Origin: DASVEE01 sp036399695
Lineage (GTDB): Bacteria; Acidobacteriota; Thermoanaerobaculia; Gp7-AA8
Direction: 5' to 3'
NCBI GenBank assembly: GCA_036399695.1
Contig: DASWMP010000112.1
Location: forward strand, 1 to 20,956
Length of the DNA: 20,956 bases
Below, in pieces: positions 13,849 through 20,873 of the stretch (its first letter is position 1; the number at the start of each line of letters is the position of its first letter). The position numbers and the translations under genes are program-made. Under the pieces are notes generated by a model, which saw nothing but the letters and a program-made list of their open reading frames with translations, had not been told where the DNA came from and made no database searches.

Positions 13849-14511
13849 CTTCAAAGTGATCGTGACCTTCGTCCCCGGCTTCGGAAGCCGCTCGGGGACG
13901 GATTCGTAGACTGCGCCGTCGCGAACGTAGTCGCGGATCGGGTGTGCGTGGTTGCCGATCGCTCCGCCGGGGCAGGAGTAAAGGCAGACGATGCACCCCG
14001 ATTTGAATTCTTGCTGATAAGCCTCGTTGCCGCCGTACCGGAAGTCGAGCTGAGGCGACGGCTTTCCCTCCTCGGCCAGCAGGCGGCGGAGCGGAATCCG
14101 TCCGCCCGAGCCCTGCCATTCGACCAGCACATCAATGAGCGTGCCGACGACCCGTTTATCCGGTTCGCGGCTGTGCGGGTCGTCGCGCTTGTTCCAGGAG
14201 TCGGGGGTGAGGTTTTCGCCCCGCTTCGCGCCGATGGAGTCGAGGGCCAGGCGGACGTCGTGGTCGCTGACGTCGGCCACGAAGAGGGCCCAGGTTCTGG
14301 CGCGGCCCCCTTTCCAGACGATGGCGTGATGTCCTTTCACGCCGAACGGGCGGTCCATCGCGGTGGGCTGCACCGTGGCCGTGAAGCGGACCTCCCGGCG
14401 GGTCTTGTCGGCCGTTGGGGTGGCCGCGTACGCGGCACCGGCGGCCAGCAGAAGCAGCAGCGCTGCAGCGGTCAAGCGCATCGCACGAACGATAGCACTT
14501 AGGGCAATCAT
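13837..14511 (-). CDS. YdjY-domain exported protein with a CxxCxxxC motif
   Basis: The 224-residue protein begins with an N-terminal signal sequence (hydrophobic core about 14-27, cleavage near AYA-A). The mature part holds the YdjY-type signature 'SGCIVCLYSCPGGAIGNHAHPIRDYVRDG', with cysteines C173, C176 and C180. The cysteine spacing suggests metal or Fe-S binding, but the family has no firm biochemical role. The start ATG at 14511 has GAGG six bases upstream, overlapping the preceding gene's TGA, which marks an operon with the flavoprotein. A second ATG at 14481 lacks a Shine-Dalgarno sequence. The partnership suggests an electron-transfer role across the membrane (inference). The C-terminal residues read into a repeat element. 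Confidence 0.8.
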   Translation of the reverse strand: MIALSAIVRAMRLTAAALLLLLAAGAAYAATPTADKTRREVRFTATVQPTAMDRPFGVKGHHAIVWKGGRARTWALFVADVSDHDVRLALDSIGAKRGENLTPDSWNKRDDPHSREPDKRVVGTLIDVLVEWQGSGGRIPLRRLLAEEGKPSPQLDFRYGGNEAYQQEFKSGCIVCLYSCPGGAIGNHAHPIRDYVRDGAVYESVPERLPKPGTKVTITLKVGR

Positions 14512-14519
14512 GGATTGCC

Positions 14520-15950
14520 TCACTGCACCAGTTTCGCGATCTTCTTGCCCGCCGCGCCAACCCAGCTTTTGGCCAGATCCTGGTAATACATCCCGGCCGC
14601 TTTCTGCACGCCGTCCGCGAGCGATGGATACGGCGAGATCCGCTGCGCCAGCTCCCCCACCTTCATCCCCTTGCGGCGGGCCAGGACCACCTCTTCGAGG
14701 ACCGTCGAGGCATTCGCGCACATGGCGTGGCCGCCGAGGATTTTGCCTTTCGCGTCGCAGACCAGCTTGATGAAGCCGGCGGTGGTGCGGTCGACGACGG
14801 CGCGGTCGACGTCCGCCATCTCCACCTTGTAGACGCGCACGTTCTCGTCCCCGACGGCTTTGCGCGCCTCCGCTTCCGTCATCCCGATGTGGCCGACCTC
14901 GGGGTCGGTGTAGAGCGCCCACGGGATGTCGTCGTACGAGACGGGCGACTTGCCGGGAAAGAGGATGTTGCGCACCAGCTTGACCGCTTCGTAGGCGGCG
15001 ACGTGGGTGAACTGCAGGCCGCCATGGACGTCGCCGCAGGCCCAGATGCGGGGGACGCTCGTCTGCAGGAACCGGTCGACGACGACCCAGGACCGCTCGA
15101 CCTTCACGCCGGCGGCTTCGAGGCCGAGGTCCTCCGTGTTGCCGCGGCGTCCGGAGGCGACGAAGATTTCGTCGACCGTCACTTCCTTCGACTCGCCGCC
15201 CCGGTTCTCGAGGCGCGCGACCTTCTTGCCCCCTTCGACGCGCACCGACCTTACGGCCCAGCCGGTGCGGAGGTCGATGCCTTCGGCGTCGAGGAGATGG
15301 CGGACGCGCGCGATGACGTCGGCGTCTTCCTTGTTGATGATCTCGTCCAGCATCTCCACGACCGTGACCTTCGAGCCGAAGCGGGCAAAGAGCTGGGCGA
15401 ACTCGATCCCGATGTAGCCGCCGCCGAGGATCAGCAGCGAAGCCGGAAACTCGTTCTGCAGGAGGAAGGAGACGTGGTCGAGGAAGCCTGCTTCCTTCAG
15501 CCCTTCGACTGGAGGCACGGCCGTGCGGGCGCCGGTGGCGATGACGATGTCTTTCGCATGAAGGGTCCGGCCGGCCACTTCGACGGTATCGCGGGAGAGG
15601 AGGCGGGCCTTGCCCTCGATGACGTCGATGCCGAGGCCGCGGAACTTCTCCGGATCGTCGTGATGGCTGATCGTGTGCCGCGCGGCGCGCATGGCGTCCA
15701 TGATCGAGCGGGGGGAGAGGCGAGGCTCGACGCGCTCGAGGCCCCAGAGATCGGCGTGGCGCATCTGGTGGGCCAGCTTGGCCGTGGCCACGAGCGCTTT
15801 GGTCGGCACGCAGCCGGTCCAGAGGCAATCGCCCCCCAGCGCCTCCCGCTCGATGAGCGCCACCTTGCGGCCCAGCCGCACACACCCGGAGGCGGTGACC
15901 AGCCCCGCGGTGCCTCCGCCGACGACCACGACGTCAAACTGCTCAGCCAT
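14520..15950 (-). CDS. FAD-dependent pyridine nucleotide-disulphide oxidoreductase (MerA/LPD-like)
   Basis: The 476-residue class I flavoprotein has an FAD Rossmann motif GGGTAG at 11-16, the redox disulphide in GGDCLWTGCVPTK (C42, C47), an NAD(P)-binding GGGYIGIEFA and a second FAD motif 'RIWACGDVHGG'. The C-terminal dimerisation segment reads 'ISPYPSLADGVQKAAG'. Dihydrolipoyl dehydrogenase has the catalytic His-Pro and Glu there (HPTLSE), while this protein has Tyr-Pro and Asp, as in mercuric-reductase-like enzymes. The C-terminal vicinal cysteines and N-terminal HMA domain of true MerA are absent. It is therefore an NAD(P)H-dependent reductase of unknown substrate, cytoplasmic. Eight bases separate it from the YdjY-domain gene. 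No Shine-Dalgarno sequence precedes the ATG at 15950, and a -10-like TAGACT sits seven bases before it. Confidence 0.92.
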   Translation of the reverse strand: MAEQFDVVVVGGGTAGLVTASGCVRLGRKVALIEREALGGDCLWTGCVPTKALVATAKLAHQMRHADLWGLERVEPRLSPRSIMDAMRAARHTISHHDDPEKFRGLGIDVIEGKARLLSRDTVEVAGRTLHAKDIVIATGARTAVPPVEGLKEAGFLDHVSFLLQNEFPASLLILGGGYIGIEFAQLFARFGSKVTVVEMLDEIINKEDADVIARVRHLLDAEGIDLRTGWAVRSVRVEGGKKVARLENRGGESKEVTVDEIFVASGRRGNTEDLGLEAAGVKVERSWVVVDRFLQTSVPRIWACGDVHGGLQFTHVAAYEAVKLVRNILFPGKSPVSYDDIPWALYTDPEVGHIGMTEAEARKAVGDENVRVYKVEMADVDRAVVDRTTAGFIKLVCDAKGKILGGHAMCANASTVLEEVVLARRKGMKVGELAQRISPYPSLADGVQKAAGMYYQDLAKSWVGAAGKKIAKLVQ

Positions 15951-15957
15951 GACCGGC

Positions 15958-15963
15958 AGTCTA
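15958..15963 (-). promoter_or_regulatory. -10-like element, possible leaderless start of the flavoprotein gene
   Basis: The minus strand reads TAGACT, seven bases before the ATG at 15950, with no Shine-Dalgarno between. The -35 position would fall in the first units of the minisatellite, so array variation could affect expression. Confidence 0.35.
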
Positions 15964-15970
15964 GCCTAAG

Positions 15971-16460
15971 GTGCGACGACCGCCGGTTGAGGTGCGCCGA
16001 CTTCAATTTGAGGTGCGCCGACCCTCGATTTGAGGTGCAACGACCTCCGTTTGAGGTGCGACGACCTTCGATTTGAGGTGCAACGACCTCAATTTGAGGT
16101 GCGACGACCTTCGATTTGAAGTGCGACGACCTCAATTTGAAGTGCGACGACCTTCGATTTGAAGTGCAACGACCTTCGATTTGAAGTGCGACGACTTCAA
16201 TTTGAGGTGCGACGACTTCAATTCGAGGTGCGACGACCTTTGATTCGAGGTGCGACGGCCTCAAGCCGAAGTGCGACGGCCTCAAGCCGAAGTGCGACGG
16301 CCTCAAGCCGAAGTGCGACGGCCTCAAGCCGAAAGTGCGACGGCCTCAAGCCGAAGTGCGACGGCCTCAAGCCGAAGTGCGACGACCTCAAGCCGAAGTG
16401 CGACGACCTCAAGCCGAAGTGCGACGACCTCAAGCCGGACTGCGACGACCTCAATCTGAC
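15971..16460. repeat. Minisatellite of 23 units of 21 or 22 bp
   Basis: Units begin GTGCGACGAC and come in two forms. Thirteen AT-richer units (15971-16249) end in CTCAATTTGAG or TTCGATTTGAG and mix 21 and 22 bp. Nine units at 16250-16439 are nearly identical and read GTGCGACGGCCTCAAGCCGAA or close variants (one 22 bp), followed by one divergent unit (16440-16460) and a partial unit. Many junctions contain GAGGT-N6-ACCTC, a small dyad repeated every unit. The array fills nearly all of the 565-bp divergent gap between the flavoprotein and VOC genes. The 22-bp units break any reading frame, so it is not coding. The remainder of the gap, 16461-16515, shows nothing else. Confidence 0.97.
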
Positions 16461-16515
16461 ATCCGGCAACCTCAGGGATTGACGGCATGACCTCGCGGTG
16501 AAAGACTGCCGTCCC

Positions 16516-16902
16516 ATGAGACGAGTCACTGGCATCGGCGGCATCTTCTTCAAAGCGAAAGACGCTCCGGCGCTGCGGGCCTGGTACAAGGAGCACCTCG
16601 GCATCGACGTCCAGGACTGGGGTGGCGCCGCTTTCACCTGGACCGACGCTGAAGGGAAGCCGTTTGCCGGCACCACCGTCTGGTCCATCAACAAAGCGGA
16701 AAACGACTACTTCGAGCCCAGCACGGCGCCGTTCATGGTCAATTACCGGGTCGAGGATCTCCTCGCCCTCGTGAAAGTCCTGCGCGAGGAAGGGTGCAAC
16801 GTGCTCGAGAAGGTCGACGACTCCGAGTACGGCAAGTTCGCCTGGGTCATCGATCCGGAAGGCAACAAGGTCGAGCTCTGGGAACCGCCTGCCGGCGGAT
16901 GA
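16516..16902 (+). CDS. VOC-superfamily (glyoxalase/bleomycin-resistance-like) protein
   Basis: The 128-residue single VOC module has the paired beta-alpha-beta-beta-beta halves: 'VTGIGGIFFKAKDAPALRAWYKEHLGI' at the N-terminus and 'MVNYRVEDLLALVKVLREEGCNV' in the second half. It ends 'AWVIDPEGNKVELWEPP', where E120 is the usual metal ligand. Substrate and reaction cannot be told from sequence. Members range from isomerases to binding proteins. The ATG at 16516 is preferred over a GTG at 16498 because the domain begins there. Upstream lies the minisatellite. Downstream the gene converges on yjbQ with nine bases between stop codons. Confidence 0.9.
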   Translation: MRRVTGIGGIFFKAKDAPALRAWYKEHLGIDVQDWGGAAFTWTDAEGKPFAGTTVWSINKAENDYFEPSTAPFMVNYRVEDLLALVKVLREEGCNVLEKVDDSEYGKFAWVIDPEGNKVELWEPPAGG

Positions 16903-16911
16903 CCGGGGTCC

Positions 16912-17307
16912 CTACTCCGCCACGTACAGCGTGACCTTCCGCTCCCGTGGACCGTCCAGCTCGACGAAGTACACCCCCTGCCAGCGTCCCAGCACCAGTT
17001 TGCCGTTCCGGTAGGGCCAGGTCAGCGAACAGCCGATGAGCATCGACAGCAGGTGCGCGTCGGAGTTGCCTTCACCGTGGGCGAAGCGGACGTTCGGGAC
17101 CATGGCCCGGAGCGCTTTCACGAGGTCGGCCGGGACGTCCGGATCGGCGTTCTCGTTGACGGAGATGGCGCAGGTCGTGTGCGGGACGACGATCGTGCAG
17201 AGGCCGTCGCCGCGGGTCAGATCGCCGAGGGCGTCGTCGACTTCGCGCGTGATGATGCGGATCTGCTCGCGCTCGCTTGTACGCACCGAAATCGTCTTTT
17301 CTTTCAT
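16912..17307 (-). CDS. yjbQ: YjbQ family (UPF0047) protein
   Basis: The 131-residue protein is full length for the family. The conserved blocks are all present: 'TIVVPHTTCAISVNENADPDV' (38-58), 'HGEGNSDAHLLSMLIG' (77-92) and 'LGRWQGVYFVELDGPRERKV' (106-125). H43 and the second-block histidines are the conserved, probably metal-binding, residues. E. coli YjbQ has weak thiamine-phosphate-synthase activity. The physiological role remains unclear. The ATG at 17307 has no Shine-Dalgarno sequence, and a TATGCT sits six bases upstream. It is divergent from the kinase gene. Confidence 0.93.
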   Translation of the reverse strand: MKEKTISVRTSEREQIRIITREVDDALGDLTRGDGLCTIVVPHTTCAISVNENADPDVPADLVKALRAMVPNVRFAHGEGNSDAHLLSMLIGCSLTWPYRNGKLVLGRWQGVYFVELDGPRERKVTLYVAE

Positions 17308-17313
17308 GGGACG

Positions 17314-17323
17314 AGCATATAAT
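17314..17323. promoter_or_regulatory. Overlapping divergent -10 elements between yjbQ and the kinase gene
   Basis: Plus strand 17318-17323 is a consensus TATAAT, 41 bases before the kinase ATG. Minus strand 17319-17314 reads TATGCT, six bases before the yjbQ ATG. The two overlap by two bases, so the promoters may compete. No clear -35 is seen for either. Confidence 0.5.
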
Positions 17324-17364
17324 CGTGAGCACGCGTCACATCTGAAAATAACCCCACGGCCGCT

Positions 17365-19002
17365 ATGCCATTCTTCTGCATCCATTGCAGGTCGGAGATC
17401 GACCCGAAATACAAGGCCTGTCCTTTTTGCGGGGAGGCCATCACCGATTTCCTGAGGCGGCATCTCGAAGCACCGATCGACGGCAAGTACCAGATCCTGT
17501 CGCGTCTCGGCGTCGGCGGGATGGGGGAGGTCTACAAGGTCCTCCACCTCCATCTCAACGCCATCCGGGTCATCAAGCTGATGCGGCCCAACATCGCCGC
17601 CGATCCGGGCGCCGGCGACCGCTTCCTCCGCGAAGCGCGCCTGGCGACGAAGATCCATCACTCGAACGTGGCCGCGCTGTACGACTTCTCGCAGCTCGAC
17701 GACGGTTCGTTCTACATGGTCTGGGAGTACATCGAGGGAATCAACCTGCACGAGCTGATCGCCGAGCGCGGTCCGCTCTCCCCGCAGTACACGGCGCGCA
17801 TCGCCGCCGAAGCGCTGCACGGCCTCGAAGCCGTCCACCGCGCCGGCATCGTCCACCGCGACATCAGCCCCGAGAACCTCATGATCTCGCGCAGCGAAGA
17901 CGGTGAGGAGCGGGTCAAGATCATCGACCTCGGCATCGCCAAGGGCGGCGATGAGATGGACAACAAGACCAAGACCGGGATGTTCGTAGGCAAGTGGAAG
18001 TACTGCTCGCCGGAGCACCTCGGCATGATCCCGGACGGCGAGCGGATCGACGGCCGCGCCGATCTCTATTCGTTCGGCATCGTCCTCTACGAGATGCTCA
18101 CGGGCGTGCCGCCGTTCCAGGCCGACACGCCGCACCGTTACCTGATGCTGCACGCCTCGGAGCGCCCGAAGGCGCTGCGCGAGGTGAACCCGGCCACGAC
18201 GGCTTCGGCGGAGCTCGAAGCGCTGATCTTCCGGGCGATGGAGAAGGATCGCCGCAACCGCTTCGCCTCGGCGCGCGAGTTCGCGCAGGCGCTCGAGAAG
18301 CTGATTCCGCTGCTGCCCGACACGCCCGGATCGCCACTTCCGCTGCCCGCATCCGCCGAGCTGACGGAAGAGCCGACTCGGGTCGGGGGACGGGTAGCGC
18401 AGGACGCGAAAACGGTGGTGTCGATCGCCAGTGACGCGCCCACCGTGCAGACCATGGGACCTATGGGACCTTCTGGGACTCCCATGAGTCCCGTAAGTCC
18501 CGTAAGTCCCATTGCCCCCACGCCGACGGTCGTTGCACCGCGCAACAAGAAGAAAGCGTCACTCGGGTGGATCGTGGCCTTGGCGATCGTGGCCGCTCTG
18601 GGCGTCGTGGGATGGCAGATGTTCGACCGCAATGACGCCATCGCCGAGGTGCCGAAGAACGTGGCTGCACCGGTGCAGACGCCGGTCGTCTCCACCTCCG
18701 CTTCGGTGATCGTGCCGCTGGCGCAGGGACGGCTGGCCATCAACGCTTTCCCCTGGGCCACCGTGACGGCGGTCCGCAATCTCGACAACGGCGAGACCGT
18801 CGACATCCGCGGTCCGCTGGTGACGCCCGCGCCGCTCGACCTGGCGCCCGGACGTTACGAGATCACACTCACGAATCCTGATTTCCCGGCGCCGATCACG
18901 CGCACCGTGCTGGTGCGCGGCGGTCAGGACGAGACGCTGAACGTCGCGTTCACCGATCCGGATCGCGCGCCGCTTCCCAGCTTCGGAGGAGCGGTCCGAT
19001 GA
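17365..19002 (+). CDS. Membrane Ser/Thr protein kinase with N-terminal zinc ribbon and PEGA-like extracytoplasmic tail
   Basis: The protein has 545 residues. A zinc ribbon at 5-22 (CIHC...CPFC) precedes a Hanks-type kinase domain (about 41-315). The kinase has a glycine loop LGVGGMGEVYK (49-58), ATP-binding K71 in VIK, E90, the catalytic loop HRDISPEN (D166, N171) and D188 in DLG, a common variant of DFG. The activation loop includes 'TKTGMFVGKWKYCSPEH'. A Pro/Ser-rich linker carries a repeat-derived segment (about 364-383). One transmembrane helix spans about 400-418. Outside, residues about 455-530 resemble a PEGA domain ('RLAINAFPWATVTAV', 'LAPGRYEITLTNPDF'). It probably senses an envelope signal and phosphorylates cytoplasmic targets. 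Its stop codon overlaps the start of the next gene (ATGA). No Shine-Dalgarno sequence is evident. Confidence 0.94.
   Translation: MPFFCIHCRSEIDPKYKACPFCGEAITDFLRRHLEAPIDGKYQILSRLGVGGMGEVYKVLHLHLNAIRVIKLMRPNIAADPGAGDRFLREARLATKIHHSNVAALYDFSQLDDGSFYMVWEYIEGINLHELIAERGPLSPQYTARIAAEALHGLEAVHRAGIVHRDISPENLMISRSEDGEERVKIIDLGIAKGGDEMDNKTKTGMFVGKWKYCSPEHLGMIPDGERIDGRADLYSFGIVLYEMLTGVPPFQADTPHRYLMLHASERPKALREVNPATTASAELEALIFRAMEKDRRNRFASAREFAQALEKLIPLLPDTPGSPLPLPASAELTEEPTRVGGRVAQDAKTVVSIASDAPTVQTMGPMGPSGTPMSPVSPVSPIAPTPTVVAPRNKKKASLGWIVALAIVAALGVVGWQMFDRNDAIAEVPKNVAAPVQTPVVSTSASVIVPLAQGRLAINAFPWATVTAVRNLDNGETVDIRGPLVTPAPLDLAPGRYEITLTNPDFPAPITRTVLVRGGQDETLNVAFTDPDRAPLPSFGGAVR
18454..18512. repeat. Inverted repeat of GGGAC units within the kinase linker
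   Basis: The left arm 18454-18480 (ATGGGACCTATGGGACC...) and right arm 18487-18512 (...AGTCCCGTAAGTCCCAT) are imperfect reverse complements around CCCATG. In frame it encodes low-complexity 'MGPMGPSGTPMSPVSPVSP' between kinase domain and membrane helix. It is likely a mobile or expanding palindromic repeat tolerated in a linker. Confidence 0.7.
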
Positions 19003-20381
19003 AACGCCTCGCCTTTTTGCTCTTGCTGTTGACCGCGATGCCGGCCCTGGCTGCCGAGCAGTGGTGGGAGGCGTACAACCGCGGCGTGAAGGCGATCAAC
19101 TCGCGTGACCACAAGACGGGCGCCGCGGCGATCGAGAAGGCCATCGCGTCGATGCCGAACGAGACGACGAACGTCCGCCAGGGCTCGACGAACGTCTACA
19201 TGCAGATCTACGTCCCGCATTTTTACCTCGGGATCGCGAAGTTCAATCTCGGCGATACCGACGGCGCGCTCCGGGAGTGGGCCATCTCCGAGGAGCACGG
19301 CGTCGTGCAGAAGTCGCAGTACTACTCGTCGCTCAAGGACTGGGTGGCCCGCGCGCAGACGGAGAAGCAGCGCATCGCCGAGAGCGCGGCCTCGGAACCG
19401 AAACGCACCGCCGACGCGGCGCTGAGCCGCGCGCTCATGAGCCAGAGCGACGCGCTGGCGGCGGGCGGCGATCGCACGGAGAAGTATCGTGAGGCGTCGC
19501 GCAAGTATCAGGAAGCGACGGCCCAGCGGAAGAACGCCGGGACGGACGTGAAGGCGTTCCAGCGCGTGGCCGAGACGGCCTCGCAGGCACGGGAGCTCTT
19601 TGCCGCCGCGGCGGAAGAAGGGAAGCGCATCCGGGCCGCGCGCAACGTGCCGCCGCCTGTTGTTCAGCAGCCGGCGCCTCAGCCGGTGCAGCGTCCGGTC
19701 GAAGCGGCGGTGACGTTCGAAGCGGAGCCGAAGCCGGTGGTGGGGCGTCCGCAACCGCAGCCGCCCGCGACGCAACCGGCGGTGACGCCGCCCGCGCCGC
19801 AGCCGGCCGTCGAAAGCTCGGCCCTGGCGATGACGCGGGTGGCACTGCAGAACTACCGCCGCGAGCTGCTGTCCGCGCGCGGCTCGCAGAGTCAGGAGTT
19901 GCGGGAGTACGTGACGCGTGCTTCACGCGAGGCGGAGCAGCTCGGAAAGCAGCTCGACCGCAAGCCGAACGACGACACGTCGCGCCTGATCGCGCAACGC
20001 ATCGCCATCGCCGCCAGCGATCTCCGTACGCGGATCGCGCACGTTGCGGCGGCGACGCAGCCACCGCAGGCGCAACTGGCGTCAGCGGCGGTCGCGCAGT
20101 TGCAGTCGGCGTATCGCAAGTACGCCTCGGGCGATCTGCAGACGGCCGAGACGATGCTGACGAAGCTCCTCGAACGGGGCCAGCTCGGCGAAGCGTACCT
20201 GCTGCGCGGCTGCGCGCGCTTCACCGCCGCCATGCTCTCCCGCCAGCGCGGCGCCGCCCTCGACAGCGCCCGCGCCGATTTCCGCACCGCCCTGCAGCTC
20301 AACAGCGCCCTGACGCTCGACCGCAAGGTCTTCTCACCGACGCTGGTGCAGTTCTTCGAGCAGGTGAAGTCGGGGCGGTAG
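18999..20381 (+). CDS. Exported TPR-like protein, partner of the kinase
   Basis: The 460-residue protein has a signal peptide of about 19 residues (MKRLAFLLLLLTAMPALAA). The mature N-terminal part (20-210) is helical and TPR-like ('WWEAYNRGVKAINSRDHKTGAAAIEKAI', 'PHFYLGIAKFNLGDTDGALREWAISEE'). A Pro/Gln-rich linker follows (217-272), then a helical C-terminal region (about 276-460) containing 'YRKYASGDLQTAETMLTKLLERGQLGEAYLLRGCARF', another TPR-like pair. The start overlaps the kinase stop codon (ATGA), so the products are made together. The kinase's extracytoplasmic tail and this exported protein may form one sensing complex (inference). I cannot assign a named family. Confidence 0.8.
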   Translation: MKRLAFLLLLLTAMPALAAEQWWEAYNRGVKAINSRDHKTGAAAIEKAIASMPNETTNVRQGSTNVYMQIYVPHFYLGIAKFNLGDTDGALREWAISEEHGVVQKSQYYSSLKDWVARAQTEKQRIAESAASEPKRTADAALSRALMSQSDALAAGGDRTEKYREASRKYQEATAQRKNAGTDVKAFQRVAETASQARELFAAAAEEGKRIRAARNVPPPVVQQPAPQPVQRPVEAAVTFEAEPKPVVGRPQPQPPATQPAVTPPAPQPAVESSALAMTRVALQNYRRELLSARGSQSQELREYVTRASREAEQLGKQLDRKPNDDTSRLIAQRIAIAASDLRTRIAHVAAATQPPQAQLASAAVAQLQSAYRKYASGDLQTAETMLTKLLERGQLGEAYLLRGCARFTAAMLSRQRGAALDSARADFRTALQLNSALTLDRKVFSPTLVQFFEQVKSGR

Positions 20382-20386
20382 GAGGC

Positions 20387-20463
20387 GTTGCGCGTTGTTC
20401 GTTGCGCGTTGTCCGTTGCGTTGCGCGTTGCTCGTTGCCCGTTGCTCGTTGCCCGTTATCCGT
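20387..20463. repeat. Direct heptamer array (GTTGCGC/GTTGTCC/GTTGCCC)
   Basis: About eleven consecutive 7-base units start with GTTG or GTTA, with one 5-base slip near 20415-20419. The array begins six bases after the preceding stop codon. The complementary array lies at 20815-20863, so the two bound the non-coding block 20464-20814. Confidence 0.85.
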
Positions 20464-20550
20464 GCTCCGCTCCGCGGCGATCATCGCAAAGCGCAGCACT
20501 GACAACGACGGCGACGCCGCCCGCGGTCTCCGCCGCTTCCGCTTCGACTC

Positions 20551-20797
20551 CTACACGCCGGAGGCGTGTAGGAAATTAGCCGGTGGCAAGCGCCGCAGGC
20601 GCGCCGCCACCGGTTTCGAGGCAAAAGAAAAGGCACCCCGGAGGGGTGCCGGAACTGCGCGGACGCGACCCCTGCCGGGGTCGATGTGGAGAGGCTGATC
20701 GGGTCCGGTGGCGGCGTGCCTTCGGCACTTGCCACCGGCTAATCTACGTCACGCCTCCGGCGTGACGGCGCCTAATTTACGTCACGCCTCGGGCGTG
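20551..20797. repeat. Cluster of GC-rich hairpins in a 490-bp gap
   Basis: Stem-loops lie at 20551-20571 (CTACACGCC/GGCGTGTAG), 20580-20613, 20632-20650, 20666-20683, 20705-20738, 20748-20766 and 20782-20797. Those at 20580-20613 and 20705-20738 both start CCGGTGGC and end GCCACCGG. The last two share ACGTCACGCCT. No open frame with credible composition lies in 20382-20873. The rest of the gap (20464-20550) shows nothing specific. Confidence 0.85.
20623..20650 (-). terminator. Intrinsic terminator for the minus-strand gene at the right edge
   Basis: On the minus strand an 8-bp stem (GGCACCCC/GGGGTGCC) is followed directly by TTTTCTTTT. It lies about 220 bases past the stop codon of the partial gene at 20874-20956, so other signals may act earlier. 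Confidence 0.6.
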
Positions 20798-20814
20798 CAA
20801 CTCTCGGCGAGCAG

Positions 20815-20863
20815 CACGGACAACGGACAACGGATAACGGACAACGCTCCAACGAACAACGCC
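20815..20863. repeat. Heptamer array, inverted relative to 20387-20463
   Basis: The units GGACAAC, GGATAAC and GAACAAC repeat with a 7-base period (one 8-base unit). They are complementary to the GTTGTCC-type units of the left array and of 3791-3869. The array ends about 11 bases before the stop codon of the minus-strand gene at the right edge. Confidence 0.85.
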
Positions 20864-20873
20864 CCACCGGGGT

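Noticed and set aside
13837..15885. One 682-residue minus-strand protein
   Set aside because: Its N-terminal two thirds are the wrong frame of the flavoprotein gene. Only the part from 14511 is a real protein with a signal peptide and YdjY motif.
14520..15950. Mercuric reductase proper
   Set aside because: The C-terminal vicinal cysteines and HMA domain are missing and no other mer gene is nearby.
14727..16076. A 449-residue plus-strand ORF opposite the flavoprotein
   Set aside because: It is an antisense shadow of a high-GC gene. Its composition (Asp/Ala/Val/Arg-rich) is that of a frame mirror and no domain is seen.
15971..16460. CRISPR array
   Set aside because: The 21/22-bp units follow one another directly with no unique spacers, and there are no cas genes nearby.
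16159..16482. Repeat protein with heptapeptide 'KCDDLKP' units
   Set aside because: The frame exists only because most newer units are 21 bp. A 22-bp unit breaks it, and all six frames are open over the array.
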